Below are positions 19,402 to 28,395 of a DNA stretch of 64,000 nt, piece by piece (position 1 is the first letter of the stretch; each line of letters starts with the position of its first letter). Made by a program: the position numbers and the translations under genes. Origin of the DNA: Actinomycetota bacterium (GTDB lineage: Bacteria > Actinomycetota > UBA4738 > HRBIN12). The stretch is taken from NCBI GenBank assembly GCA_026003015.1, contig BPGL01000002.1, positions 124,001-188,000 of the forward strand, written 5' to 3'. The notes beneath the pieces were generated by a model, which was not told the origin of the DNA, did no database searches, and saw nothing but the letters and a program-made list of their open reading frames with translations.

Positions 19402-19761
19402 TCAGGCCTTTGACCTGCGGTTTCTCGGTTCCGGGCCCTCCCCGACGACGACGCGCACCGTCCGGACGACCCCGCCGCCCAGCGCCTCGTCCGCTCGGGC
19501 GCGGATCGCCTCCGCGAGGAACCTCGCCTGGGCTCCCCACGGGCCGTCGTCCGCCCGCACGACGAGCACCCCGTGCTCGAGCGACGCCGGCTCGGTGGCC
19601 TCGGCCAGACGGGCGCCTACGACCTCGGGCCAACGCGTCGCGAGCGTCGCGATCGGAACCCCGGCGGCGAAAGCCCGCCGAGCGAGCAGGCCCTCCAGGA
19701 CCTCCCCGAGCGCCACCGGCTCGGCGCTGCGCTCTTCCGGGCCCTCGCGCCGGCGGCTCAC
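19402..19761 (-). CDS. dciA: DciA-like DUF721 protein
   Basis: A 119-residue protein starting at the GTG that overlaps the recF stop in GTGA. It has the DUF721 core: LGEVLEGLLARRAFAAGVP, ATLATRWPEVVGARLAEAT, then HGVLVVRADDGPWGAQARFL. DciA is the replicative helicase loader/operator in bacteria that lack DnaC. Actinobacterial homologues lie between recF and gyrB exactly as here. The basic tail EPRNRRSKA is short. Confidence 0.85.
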   Translation of the reverse strand: MSRRREGPEERSAEPVALGEVLEGLLARRAFAAGVPIATLATRWPEVVGARLAEATEPASLEHGVLVVRADDGPWGAQARFLAEAIRARADEALGGGVVRTVRVVVGEGPEPRNRRSKA

Positions 19762-20858
19762 GCGGCCCCCCGTCGGCGCGCCTCGCCCGCCCGGATCTCC
19801 CACACCGCCGAGGCCTCGCCGACGTGTCCCTCGTCCGCGACCGTCACCACGACCTGGGCCCTGTCCGCCCGGGCGCGCAGGTCCTCCCCCAGCCGGACGC
19901 GCCGCTCGGGGTCCAGACCGCTGTAGGGGTCGTCGACGAGCACGAGCGGCGCCTCGCCGATCGCCCGCTCGATCGCCGCGGCCAACCCGAGCCGCAGGCA
20001 CAGCGCCGCCCCCCACGACTCTCCGTGCGACGCGAATCCCCGGGCTCGCAGCTCCCGCACTCCCAGGTCGAGATCGTCCCGGTGGGGCCCCACGAGGGTC
20101 GTTCGCCGCGCGATCTCGTCGTCGCGGCGCTCGGCCAGGCGAGCCCTGAACCCCTCCTCCAGGTCGCCGTCGGTCGGGACGTTCGAGGCGTAGCGCACCT
20201 GCAGGGCGGACCCTGTGATCCGCTCGAAGGCCTCGCTCGCGGCCGGGCCCACCTCCGCCACGGCCGCCGCGCGAGCCCGGGTCAGCGCCGTTCCCGCGAC
20301 GACGAGCTGTTCGTTCCAGGCCTCGAGCCCCACCGGCGCCCCGCCGCCCTCGTGCTCCTTCAGCAGACGGTTGCGCTGACGCAGGACGCGGTCGTAGGCC
20401 GAGCTCAGCGTATCGGCCGCGGGCTGGAGCGCGACGACCGCCTCGTCGAGGAACCCTCGCCGGCGGGCGGGGTCGCCCACGACGATCCCGAGGTCGGCGG
20501 GGCTCGCGAGGACGGCGCGCACGTGGCGGCGCAGATCCCGGCGTCGGCGCACCGGCGAGCGGTTCACCCGCATCCGCGCCGCCCCGCGGCGCGGGATCTC
20601 CACCTCGATGAGCGCCCGCCCCTGCGCCGAGGCGACCTCACCCCGCGCGTAGGCCCGCTCGCAGCCGCGACGCACGAGGGGCTCGGCGGTCGCGGCTCGC
20701 GGGGTCCCGACGGCGTAGAGCACGAAGATCCCCTCCAGCAGGTTCGTCTTGCCCTCCCCGTTCGGCCCCACGAACACGAGCAGCCCATCGGGCAGGTCCT
20801 CGAGCACCGTGTGGCGGTGGTTGCGCAGATCGCGCAGCTCCACCCAGGCCAACCGCAT
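19758..20858 (-). CDS. recF: DNA recombination and repair ATPase RecF
   Basis: A 366-residue SMC-like ATPase. It has Walker A GPNGEGKTN near residue 30, ABC-type signature region WGAALCLRLGLAAAIER and Walker B PLVLVDDPYSGLDPERR. The start RLAWVELRDLRNH is typical of RecF. It helps RecA load on gapped DNA. It lies 14 bases downstream of dnaN and overlaps dciA. Confidence 0.95.
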   Translation of the reverse strand: MRLAWVELRDLRNHRHTVLEDLPDGLLVFVGPNGEGKTNLLEGIFVLYAVGTPRAATAEPLVRRGCERAYARGEVASAQGRALIEVEIPRRGAARMRVNRSPVRRRRDLRRHVRAVLASPADLGIVVGDPARRRGFLDEAVVALQPAADTLSSAYDRVLRQRNRLLKEHEGGGAPVGLEAWNEQLVVAGTALTRARAAAVAEVGPAASEAFERITGSALQVRYASNVPTDGDLEEGFRARLAERRDDEIARRTTLVGPHRDDLDLGVRELRARGFASHGESWGAALCLRLGLAAAIERAIGEAPLVLVDDPYSGLDPERRVRLGEDLRARADRAQVVVTVADEGHVGEASAVWEIRAGEARRRGAA

Positions 20859-20872
20859 CCGGGCGGGCGCGG

Positions 20873-21976
20873 CTAGGCGACCGGGGCCGGCAGGCGCACC
20901 GGCATCACGAGGTAGGTGAACCCCTCGGAGCTGCCTCGGATCACACCGGGCTTCAAGCCGTCGCGCACATCGATGCGGGCCAGGTCCCCTGTGGCCGCCT
21001 GCAGCCCGTCGATGAGGTACTGCGGATTGAACGCGACCGTGAGGTCCTCGCCCTGGTACTCCGCTTCCACCGTCTCCACCGCCTGGCCGAGCTCCGGGCT
21101 CGAGGACGACAGCCGTACCCCGAGCGCGTTGAACTCCAGACGCACCGGTGTGGCGTCCCGCGCCAGGAGCCCGACGCGGCGCACGGCGTCGAGGAACCCT
21201 TGACGCGAGACCGTCAGGCGGTTCTCGTGGCCCTCGGGCAGGAGCTGACGGTAGTTCGGGAACTCCCCCTCGATCAGGCGCGAGGTGAGCGTCAGCCCCC
21301 CGGCGCGGAACGCGATCTGCGCCTCGTCCAACCGGATCTCCACCGTCCCCTTGTCCCCGAGCGCGGCGGCCCGGCCCGCCTCGCTGATCGCCCGCTCGGG
21401 CACGATCGCGCGGGCCTCCCCGTCGGCCGTCGCGACCAGCTCGCGGACCGCGAGCCGGTACGAGTCCGTCGCCACGAGCACGCACCCCTCCCGGCTCACC
21501 TCGACCAGGACCCCGGTCAGGACCGGCCGGGCTTCGTCACGGCTGGCCGCTCGGGCCACCTGCCCCACGGCCTCGGCGAACGCCGCCGCGTCCGCCGACA
21601 CGGCCGTGCCCGCCGGCTCCTGCACGCTCGGGAAGTCCTCCGCCGGCAGGAGCCGCAGCGCGGCCTCGTAGTTCGCGCACCGCAGGTGCGCCTGCGTCGC
21701 GTCCGCCTCGAACTCGACGGGCGCGTCCGACAGCGACTTCACCGTGTCCGCGAGCAGCCGTGCCGGGACCAGCGCGGTCCCGGGCTCCGGCACGTGCACG
21801 TCGATCGCGAGCCTCGCCGCCACCTCGAGGTCGGTCGTCGTGATCGTGAGCGTTCCACCCTCCTCGGCCACGAGCAGGGCGCCGGTCAGCGCCGGGATCC
21901 CCGGCCGGGCCGAGACCCCGCGCTGCACGGTCTGGAGCGCATCGGCGAGCACATCGCGGTCGCAGCGGAACTTCAT
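20873..21976 (-). CDS. dnaN: DNA polymerase III sliding clamp (beta subunit)
   Basis: A complete 367-residue clamp with three similar domains. Recognisable blocks are MKFRCDRDVLADALQTVQRG at the start, GALLVAEEGGTLTITTTDLE, NYEAALRLLPAEDFPSV and GEFPNYRQLLPEGHENR. The C-terminal YLVMPVRLP binds polymerase and loader partners. It is separated from dnaA by the 224-base oriC-type spacer. Confidence 0.97.
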   Translation of the reverse strand: MKFRCDRDVLADALQTVQRGVSARPGIPALTGALLVAEEGGTLTITTTDLEVAARLAIDVHVPEPGTALVPARLLADTVKSLSDAPVEFEADATQAHLRCANYEAALRLLPAEDFPSVQEPAGTAVSADAAAFAEAVGQVARAASRDEARPVLTGVLVEVSREGCVLVATDSYRLAVRELVATADGEARAIVPERAISEAGRAAALGDKGTVEIRLDEAQIAFRAGGLTLTSRLIEGEFPNYRQLLPEGHENRLTVSRQGFLDAVRRVGLLARDATPVRLEFNALGVRLSSSSPELGQAVETVEAEYQGEDLTVAFNPQYLIDGLQAATGDLARIDVRDGLKPGVIRGSSEGFTYLVMPVRLPAPVA

Positions 21977-22200
21977 GGATCATCCACCCCCCGGGCCGTG
22001 GCCCTGTCTCAGCTGTTCTTGTCTCAAGCGGTAGCGGTAGGCGTTGGGGAAATCGGGACGAGGAGCCGTCGTCGCAGGGTACGAGGGGGTTCTGACATGG
22101 GGAGAAGCGGTGGACAACGGGGCGCGGTCCACCCCTGGCGTCGCGGGGAGCGGGCGGGATGCACGAACGTCCACAGCGGTATCCACACCGCGGGCGCCCC
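21977..22200. other. Candidate oriC between dnaA and dnaN
   Basis: This 224-base spacer has no gene and carries DnaA-box-like words: TTGTCCACC (reverse strand of 22109-22117), GTCCACA at 22169-22175 and TATCCACA at 22180-22187. The dnaA-dnaN spacer is the usual actinobacterial oriC position. Genes on both sides run away from it, as expected at an origin. Confidence 0.7.
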
Positions 22201-23620
22201 TCATGCGGCGCCTCGCACCCGTGCGCGGATGCTCCGGGTGAGGTCCTGGACCTGGCGGAAGGTGGCGTCGCGGGCCCGCATGTCCGCCTCGACCTTCTTG
22301 ATCCCGTGCAGCGCGGTCGAGTGGTCCCGCCCCCCCAAGATCTCGCCGATCTTCACGAGGCTGAGGCCGGTGCACTCGCGCATGAGGTACATGGCGATGT
22401 GCCGTGCCTGGGTCAACGGGCGCGAGCGCGACTTCGACACGAGATCGGCGGGGGACAGCGAGAAGTAGTTCGCCGTCTCCTCGAGGATCACCTGCGGCGG
22501 GATCTCGCTCTCAGCCTGCGGCAGCAGGTCCTGGAGCGCTCGCTCGACGAGCTGCTGGTCGATGGCCTGGCCGGTGAGCTCGGACCAGGCCACGACGCGC
22601 ACGAGCGCGCCCTCGAGCTCGCGCACCGACTGGTCGAACTTCGAGGCGATGAACTCGATGACGTCGTGGGGGATGTGCAGGTGCTCGCGTTCGGCCTTGA
22701 GTTGGAGGATCGCGATCCGCGTCTCGAGGTCGGGGGGCTGCACGTCGACGCACAGCCCCCACCGGAACCGGCTGACGAGGCGCTCCTCCAGCCCCGAGAG
22801 CTCGTGCGGCGGGCGATCGGAGGCGATCACGATCTGCCGGGCGCTCGCGTGGAGGTGGTTGAAGGTGTGGAAGAACTCGGTCTGCGTCTCCTCGCGCTTG
22901 GCCAGGAAGTGGATGTCGTCGACGAGCAGGACGTCGGTCTCGCGGTACTTGTGGCGGAACGCGTCGCCCTGCCGCTCGCGAACGGCCTTGATGAACTCGG
23001 TGACGAACTGCTCCGAGGTCACGTACTTCACCCGCAGCGACGGCTTCAGCCGGTGCATGTGGTGGCCGACCGCGATCAGCAGGTGGGTCTTGCCGAGCCC
23101 TACGCCCCCGTAGATGAACAGGGGGTTGTACGCCCTGGAGGGAGGCGCCTCGGCCACGGCCATCGCGGCGGCGTGCGCGAAGCGGTTCGAGGGTCCCGGG
23201 ACGAACGCGTCGAACGTGTAGTTGGGGAACGGGAGCCCGGAGGCCCGGGGTCGGGCGGGCTCGGGGTCGGTGGGCGCCGACGGGGCCCGGTCGGCCTGTG
23301 GGCCGGGGATCGCGCCCGGGGCAGCGGCCCGCGGCGGGCTCGAGGGCCCGGAGGCCGTTGCGCACCTCGAGGCGCACGCGAAGGGGGCGCCCGGCCGCGG
23401 TCGCCAGGGCGCGCTCGATCAGGTGGAGATGCCTGTGCTGGAGGCGTTCCTTCACCAGGACGCTGGGCACCCCCAGCGTGAGGACGTCGTCGTCGATCTC
23501 GAGGGCCCGGACGTCGGTGAACCACATCGCCACGGTCGTCTCGGGCAGCTCGTCTCGGATGCGCGACAGCGCTGCCGACCAGGTGACGGCCGCCGTGTCG
23601 TGCGAGGACGCTGGAGCCAT
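22201..23620 (-). CDS. dnaA: Chromosomal replication initiator DnaA (one frameshift in this sequence)
   Basis: About 472 residues once a break at 23344-23349 (GGGCCC, one extra base) is corrected. The N-terminal domain I has WSAALSRIRDELPETTVAMW. Domain II is a Pro/Ala-rich linker. The AAA+ domain has NPLFIYGGVGLGKTHLL (Walker A), VLLVDDIHFLAKRE (Walker B) and SRFRWGLCVDVQPPD. Domain IV has RSRPLTQARHIAMYLMREC and GGRDHSTALHGIKKVE, the DnaA signature that contacts DnaA boxes. The start is ATG at 23620. The break joins two conserved halves and is most likely an assembly error. Confidence 0.94.
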
Positions 23621-23889
23621 GCCTATTCCACAGGACCTTTCCACAACGGTGGAAAACCCGGCGCCGGGGTTCCCGTCGGGTTGACCCATCAGCGGGGGGC
23701 GGTCACCCTGGGGGAAGGCGCCCCGGAACCTAGCACAGGGGATGCGAGCGCTCCACGGAGGCGGGCGGGTCTTGGCGGACTTTCTGTTGTCAAGGGGCGT
23801 GGCCAGCGTCGATGCGGCGCCCGTATACTCGGCCGCGTTGCGGGCCGCCCGGCGCGGTGTCGGTCTCGGCCCGATCGAGCGAGCACCCG
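23621..23889. other. dnaA-rpmH divergent spacer with DnaA-box-like sites
   Basis: This 269-base region holds the divergent promoters of dnaA and rpmH. Near dnaA are TATTCCACA (23624-23632), TTTCCACAA (23638-23646) and an inverted copy. TTTCCAC and GTGGAAA form a perfect 7-4-7 inverted repeat at 23638-23655. These are candidate DnaA sites for autoregulation or a second origin element. A TATACT at 23824-23829 is a likely -10 for the rpmH transcript, although I see no good -35 at the right distance. I see no gene here. Confidence 0.55.
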
Positions 23890-24033
23890 ATGGCCAAAGG
23901 CAAGCGGACCTACCAGCCGAACCGACGGCGACGAGCGAAGCGGCACGGCTTCCGGGCGCGCATGCGCACCCGGGCCGGCCGGGCGATCCTCGCGGCGCGC
24001 CGGCGCAAAGGGCGCCGGCGGCTGTCGGCATGA
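23890..24033 (+). CDS. rpmH: Ribosomal protein bL34
   Basis: A 47-residue very basic protein, [20 protein letters not shown] followed by [18 protein letters not shown], the complete bL34 signature. It starts a rightward operon with rnpA, yidD, yidC and khpB. Confidence 0.97.
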   Translation: MAKGKRTYQPNRRRRAKRHGFRARMRTRAGRAILAARRRKGRRRLSA

Positions 24034-24045
24034 TGCGGCTCGGCC

Positions 24046-24351
24046 GTGCGCCCCGCTGAGGTCCGCGCCGTCTTGGACCGAGCCCGGCCCCTGCACGGGG
24101 ACCGGGTGATACTGTTCCTCGCCCCCGGATCGGGCCGGGTGGCCGCGGTGGCCGGCCGGGTCGTCGGGGGTGCGGTCGAGCGCAACCGCGCTCGGCGCGT
24201 GCTGCGGGCGGCCTGGCGCGCCGTCGAGCCGCGGGTGGCCCCGAACCACGACGTCGTCCTGGTCGCCCGTCGGGGGATCCGGGGCGCGAAGGCGCAGGAC
24301 CTGGTGACCGAGGTGGGCGAGTTGATCGAGCGGGCGGGCGCGGGGCGATGA
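24046..24351 (+). CDS. rnpA: Ribonuclease P protein component
   Basis: A 101-residue RnpA starting with GTG 12 bases after rpmH. It has the RNA-binding signature region [19 protein letters not shown], matching the RNR motif, then [18 protein letters not shown]. It is slightly shorter than usual at the N terminus. It partners the RNase P RNA in 5-prime tRNA maturation. Its stop overlaps the yidD start. Confidence 0.93.
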   Translation: MRPAEVRAVLDRARPLHGDRVILFLAPGSGRVAAVAGRVVGGAVERNRARRVLRAAWRAVEPRVAPNHDVVLVARRGIRGAKAQDLVTEVGELIERAGAGR

Positions 24352-24674
24352 GGGGCCTGCGGCGCGCGGCATGGGCGCTCGGGGCGCCGGTGCGAGCCGC
24401 GCTCGTGGCCGCGATCGTGGTCTACCGGTGGACCCTGGCGGGAGCGCTCGGCGGCCAGTGTCGGTTCTTCCCGACCTGCAGCCGCTACGCGCAGGAGGCG
24501 ATCCGCGTGCACGGCGCAGCCCGGGGCCTGGGGCTCGCCGTATGGCGGCTCCTGCGCTGCCAACCCTTCGGTCGAGGGGGCGTCGATCCGGTGCCGCCTC
24601 GGCGAGCGGCGGCCGAGGACGGTCATGCGTGCGACGCTGTCATACATCGGACCCCGATCAGGGGGGCGGCGTGA
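24348..24674 (+). CDS. yidD: Membrane protein insertion efficiency factor YidD
   Basis: A 108-residue protein with the family block [39 protein letters not shown], then [17 protein letters not shown]. Three conserved Cys are present. It assists YidC-dependent insertion. The last 20 residues after DPVPP are variable. Confidence 0.95.
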   Translation: MRGLRRAAWALGAPVRAALVAAIVVYRWTLAGALGGQCRFFPTCSRYAQEAIRVHGAARGLGLAVWRLLRCQPFGRGGVDPVPPRRAAAEDGHACDAVIHRTPIRGAA

Positions 24675-25774
24675 CCGGCGTGCTCGCCTTCGGCCCCTGG
24701 CAGGCCCTGCTGGACGCGCTGGGGTGGCTCCTGGCCCGCATCTACGACGCCGTGCCGAACTTCGGGGTGGCGATCATCGTGCTCACGGTCGTGATCCGGC
24801 TCGTGCTCCTGCCGCTCGGGATCAAGCAGATCCAGTCGATGCAGCACATGCAGGCGATCCAGCCGAAGCTCAAGGAGCTCCAGCGCCGCTACAAGAACAA
24901 CCGGCAGAAGCTGCAGGAAGAGCAGATGAAGCTGTACCGAGAGGCCGGGGTCAACCCCCTGGGCGGTTGCCTGCCGCTGCTGCTGCAGTTCCCGATCCTG
25001 ATCGCGATGTACTCGGTCCTGCGCACGCCCCTGCCCAACCCCGAGGCGGCCACGGATCCGGCGGCGCCGGCGTTCGTGAACAACCACTACCCGGTCGACT
25101 CCCGACTGTACGCCGACGTCACCCGACACAACAACGGGGGCACCCGCTTCCTGTTCATGAACCTTCAGTGCTCGCTGCTCCAGGCGGGCGAGCGGGTCGA
25201 GATCCCCGACGCCGCGGGGGATCCGAGCGGCCAGTTCTTGGACTGCGGGGATGCGAAGGTGCCCGACACGATCCCGTTCGCCCTGTTGCTCGTCCTCATG
25301 GTCGGGACGACCTTCTACCAGCAGCGCCAGATGCAGAAGGCGAGCCCGCCGGGCTCGCAGTCACCGCAGCAGCAGGCGATCCTGCGCGTGATGCCCCTGA
25401 TGTTCGCCTTCTTCGGCGTCTCGTTCCCGGCCGGGCTCGTGTTGTACTGGACGACCTCGAACGTCTTCCAGATCGGGCAGCAGGCGTTCCTGCTGCGGGC
25501 CGGTCATATCGGGCCGGACGCCATCGAGCGGCGCCTGGCCGAGCAGCGGGCCCGGGCGAACGAGCCGCGCCGCAAGGGCTGGATGGAGCGGATGATGGAG
25601 CGGGCGGAGCTCGCCGGGGCCGACCCCGGGCGCCGAGCGTCCGGGGGGCGGGATCGGCGCGCCTCGGGCGGCGGGGGCGGCAAGGGCGGTTCGCGCAAGG
25701 GAGGCGGCGCGCCGAGGGAGCGGGGCGCGCGGCGCCCGTCCGATGGGTCCTCGGAGGGGTCGGCGGGTGGCTGA
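24671..25774 (+). CDS. yidC: Membrane protein insertase YidC/Oxa1
   Basis: A 367-residue insertase whose GTG start overlaps the yidD stop in GTGA. It has the Oxa1 core: [20 protein letters not shown], the coiled-coil [40 protein letters not shown] and [17 protein letters not shown] Gly/Arg/Ser-rich basic tail of about 80 residues ([14 protein letters not shown]) follows and may bind ribosomes, as in other Gram-positive YidC proteins. The periplasmic loop has two Cys (NLQCSLLQ and FLDCGDAK). Confidence 0.95.
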   Translation: MTGVLAFGPWQALLDALGWLLARIYDAVPNFGVAIIVLTVVIRLVLLPLGIKQIQSMQHMQAIQPKLKELQRRYKNNRQKLQEEQMKLYREAGVNPLGGCLPLLLQFPILIAMYSVLRTPLPNPEAATDPAAPAFVNNHYPVDSRLYADVTRHNNGGTRFLFMNLQCSLLQAGERVEIPDAAGDPSGQFLDCGDAKVPDTIPFALLLVLMVGTTFYQQRQMQKASPPGSQSPQQQAILRVMPLMFAFFGVSFPAGLVLYWTTSNVFQIGQQAFLLRAGHIGPDAIERRLAEQRARANEPRRKGWMERMMERAELAGADPGRRASGGRDRRASGGGGGKGGSRKGGGAPRERGARRPSDGSSEGSAGG

Positions 25775-26276
25775 GGAGCCGACGGCGGGCACGCGCGAGC
25801 CTGCCTCGACCGAGGACCTGGAGGAACAGGGCGACGCCGTCGCCGACTTCGTCGAGGAGCTGCTCGCGCGGATGGGCATCGACGCGATCGCGGAGCCGAC
25901 GATCGTCGGGGGCCGGGTCTACGTGGACGTCTTGGACGCCCCCGAGGAGGACCTCGCGGTGCTGATCGGCAAGCACGGACAGACGCTGGACGCGATCCAG
26001 GAGCTCGCCCGCCAGATCGTCGGTCGGCAGCTGGGGCAGCGGATCCGGGTGATCGTCGACGTCCAGGACTATCGGAAGCGGCGCACCCAGGCGCTCGAGG
26101 AGCGGGCTCGACGGCTGGCCGAGGATGTGCGGCGCGAGGGCGGGGAGCGAGCGCTCGAGCCGATGAACCCGCTCGAGCGGAAGATCGTCCACGACGCGGT
26201 CCACGGGGTCGAGGGCGTGGAGACGATCAGCCGGGGGGAGGAGCCGAACCGCCACGTGGTGATCCGTCGGATCTGA
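25767..26276 (+). CDS. khpB: RNA-binding protein KhpB (Jag)
   Basis: A 169-residue protein with Jag organisation: a KH domain (VLIGKHGQTLDAIQELARQIV, containing the GxxG loop) and an R3H domain (MNPLERKIVHDAV, then GVETISRGEEPNRHVVIRR). I chose the GTG at 25767, which has GGAGGGG nearby and overlaps the yidC end; an ATG at 25743 is also in frame. It controls cell-envelope and division functions with KhpA in other Gram-positives. Confidence 0.92.
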   Translation: MAEEPTAGTREPASTEDLEEQGDAVADFVEELLARMGIDAIAEPTIVGGRVYVDVLDAPEEDLAVLIGKHGQTLDAIQELARQIVGRQLGQRIRVIVDVQDYRKRRTQALEERARRLAEDVRREGGERALEPMNPLERKIVHDAVHGVEGVETISRGEEPNRHVVIRRI

Positions 26277-26304
26277 CCGCGACGGCCGCCCCCGGCACCG
26301 GGCG

Positions 26305-26916
26305 GTGTTTCACGTGAAACATGAGGGTTCGATCCGCGACGCAGCGGCGGCGCTCAGGGTCGACCTGTCGGCCGACGACGCCGCTCGGCTCGCCGCCTAC
26401 GAGGACCTGCTCCGGCGCCACGCGGTCCCTCTCGGGCTCGTCTCCGCGGGCGACGCCCATCGCCTCCGAGAGCGCCACGTGCTCGACTGCCTGCGCGCCG
26501 TCCCGCTCCTTTCTCGGAAGGCCCGAACCCTCGCGGACCTGGGAAGCGGTGCGGGGCTCCCCGGCGTGGTGCTCGCGATCGCGCGCCCGGACCTCAGCGT
26601 AAGCCTCGTGGAGCCTCGGCGCCGGGCCGTCGCGTTCTTGGAGCTCGTCGCGGACGCCCTTGAGCTCGGAGGCGTGTCGATCCTGCCGAGGCGGGCCGAG
26701 GCCGTCGAGGCACGGTTCGACGTCGTGACGGCGCGCGCCCTGGCGCCGGCGGCGAGGAGCTGGGCGCTGGCCGAGCGCCTACTCGCCTCGGGCGGGCGGG
26801 TCCTCTACTGGGCCGGCGCCCGCTTCGACCCCGCGGGCGTGGACGCCGCGGTGCGCCTGGTCCCGGCCTCGGCGCTTGCGCGGGCCGGACCCCTCGCTAT
26901 CATGGGTCGGCAGTGA
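26305..26916 (+). CDS. rsmG: 16S rRNA (guanine-527-N7) methyltransferase
   Basis: A 203-residue SAM-dependent methyltransferase. The motif LADLGSGAGLPGVVLAIARP binds SAM, VSLVEPRRRAVAFLELV and VVTARALAPA are also typical. The N terminus MFHVKHE is imposed by the parS site that overlaps the start codon, a familiar feature of this gene. The stop overlaps the likely parA start. Confidence 0.95.
   Translation: MFHVKHEGSIRDAAAALRVDLSADDAARLAAYEDLLRRHAVPLGLVSAGDAHRLRERHVLDCLRAVPLLSRKARTLADLGSGAGLPGVVLAIARPDLSVSLVEPRRRAVAFLELVADALELGGVSILPRRAEAVEARFDVVTARALAPAARSWALAERLLASGGRVLYWAGARFDPAGVDAAVRLVPASALARAGPLAIMGRQ
26306..26321. promoter_or_regulatory. parS centromere site
   Basis: A perfect 16-base palindrome TGTTTCACGTGAAACA, the consensus ParB binding site, lies over the rsmG start codon and 600 bases before parA. 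Confidence 0.96.
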
Positions 26917-28395
26917 CCACGTCTTCCTCGGGTCGAGCCGCGGCACCGGCCTCTTCACGGGGGACCCCGACCGCCGCTCCTCGCCCGTCGAGAGGTCCGC
27001 GGCGGTCGCCGACGCCTGCCCCCCCCGAGGTCGCGCGCGTGATCGCGATTGCGAACCAGAAGGGGGGGCGTCGGCAAGTCGACGACGGCGGTGAGCCTCG
27101 GCGCCGCCCTCGCCGAGATGGGGTTCCGGGTGCTCGTCGTCGACCTCGACCCCCAGGGCAACGCCTCAACCGGGCTCGGGATCCGCCACGAGGCCCGCGA
27201 GACCACCGTGTATGACGTGATCGTCGCCGAGGCCCCGGCCGCCGGCGCGATCGTGCCGACGGCGATCGAGGGACTGCACGCCATCCCGTCGACGATCGAC
27301 CTGGCCGGCGCCGAGATCGAGCTGGTCAGCCAGTTCTCCCGGGAGACGAGGCTGAAGCGCGCGCTCGAGCCGGTCCGGACCGGCGCCTACCACTTCATCC
27401 TGCTCGACTGCCCCCCCTCGCTGGGACTGCTCACGATCAACGCCCTGACCGCGGCCGAGGAGCTGATCGTGCCGATCCAGTGCGAGTACTACGCGCTCGA
27501 GGGGCTCGGGCAACTGCTGCGCAACGTGACGCTCGTGCAGCAGAACATCAACCCCGACCTGCGGATCTCGGGGATCGTCCTGACGATGTTCGACTCCCGA
27601 ACGAAGCTCTCGGAACAGGTGGTGGCCGAGGTGCGGACCTTCTTCGGCGACCTCGTGTACGACGTCATCATCCCGAGATCGGTCCGTCTGTCGGAGGCGC
27701 CGGGCTTCGGCCAGCCGATCACGGTCTACGACCCCCGCTCGAAGGGGGCCCTCACGTACCGAGAGCTCGCTCGGGAGGTCGCCGACCGGGCAGCGCCGAG
27801 CGGCCCGCTCCCCTCGCTCGAGCGACTGCCGACCGTCGCCGCGCCCCCGCCGGGTCCGGGTCCGGCGCCGCCCCCGGACGCCGAAGACCTCGAGGATCTG
27901 CCCGTCCCCCGCGTCCGCGATCTGCAGCCGACGCAGGAGGCCCCGGCGCCACCGGAGGAGGACCTGGGAACCGCGGGACCTCCCACGCCTGAGCGCGACG
28001 AGGGGTCCGAGGGGTCCGAGGGGTCCGAGGGGTCGGACGAGGGGCCGGCGGTGGCCGCGGTCGAGGCCGGAGGCCTCCAGGGTGCGCCTGACGACCCGCT
28101 CGGTCCTACGGCGGCCGTGGAGGAGGCGGCGGACGAGCTGTGGGAGGAGGCGGCTGGGCAGCCCGCGCCGCGGGTCCGCCGCCCCCGGGCGCGCCCGGAC
28201 GAGATGGCGGACCGGCGCGTGGTCGTGATCGACGAAGGGGTCGAGGAAGAGCTCACGGTCCGCGGCCGGCACGACGCGCCGCCGCCCCTGGTCGAGGGCG
28301 CGGACGAGTCGCCGACGTCGATCGGGGCGACGCTGGAGGACGAACCGCCGCCCAGGCGGCGCCGGTGGCGGCTGTTCCGCAAGGGGGGCGAGTGA
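26913..28395 (+). CDS. parA: Chromosome-partitioning ATPase ParA with long C-terminal tail (one frameshift)
   Basis: About 493 residues after correcting one extra G in the G7 run at 27062-27068, which falls inside the Walker A motif (KGGVGKST). The ATPase core continues with VLVVDLDPQGNASTGLG, ILLDCPPSLGLLTINAL and a C-terminal YDVIIPRSVRLSEAPGFGQP. The GTG start at 26913 gives a 42-residue Ser/Pro/Arg-rich extension; a GTG at 27039 would give the bare ATPase. After the core comes an unusual tail of about 205 residues: Pro/Glu/Asp-rich, with GSE repeats and a final basic patch RRRRWRLFRKGGE. ParA moves ParB-parS complexes. The extension may recruit a polar or membrane partner. Confidence 0.93.

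Noticed and set aside
19402-19761. Reading the dciA-like gene from upstream starts to give a longer protein
   Set aside because: The extension falls within recF in another frame. The GTG overlapping the recF stop fits the conserved domain.
23787-23829. TTGTCA and TATACT as a complete rpmH promoter
   Set aside because: The spacing is about 31 bases, too long for a -35/-10 pair; only the -10 is kept as likely.
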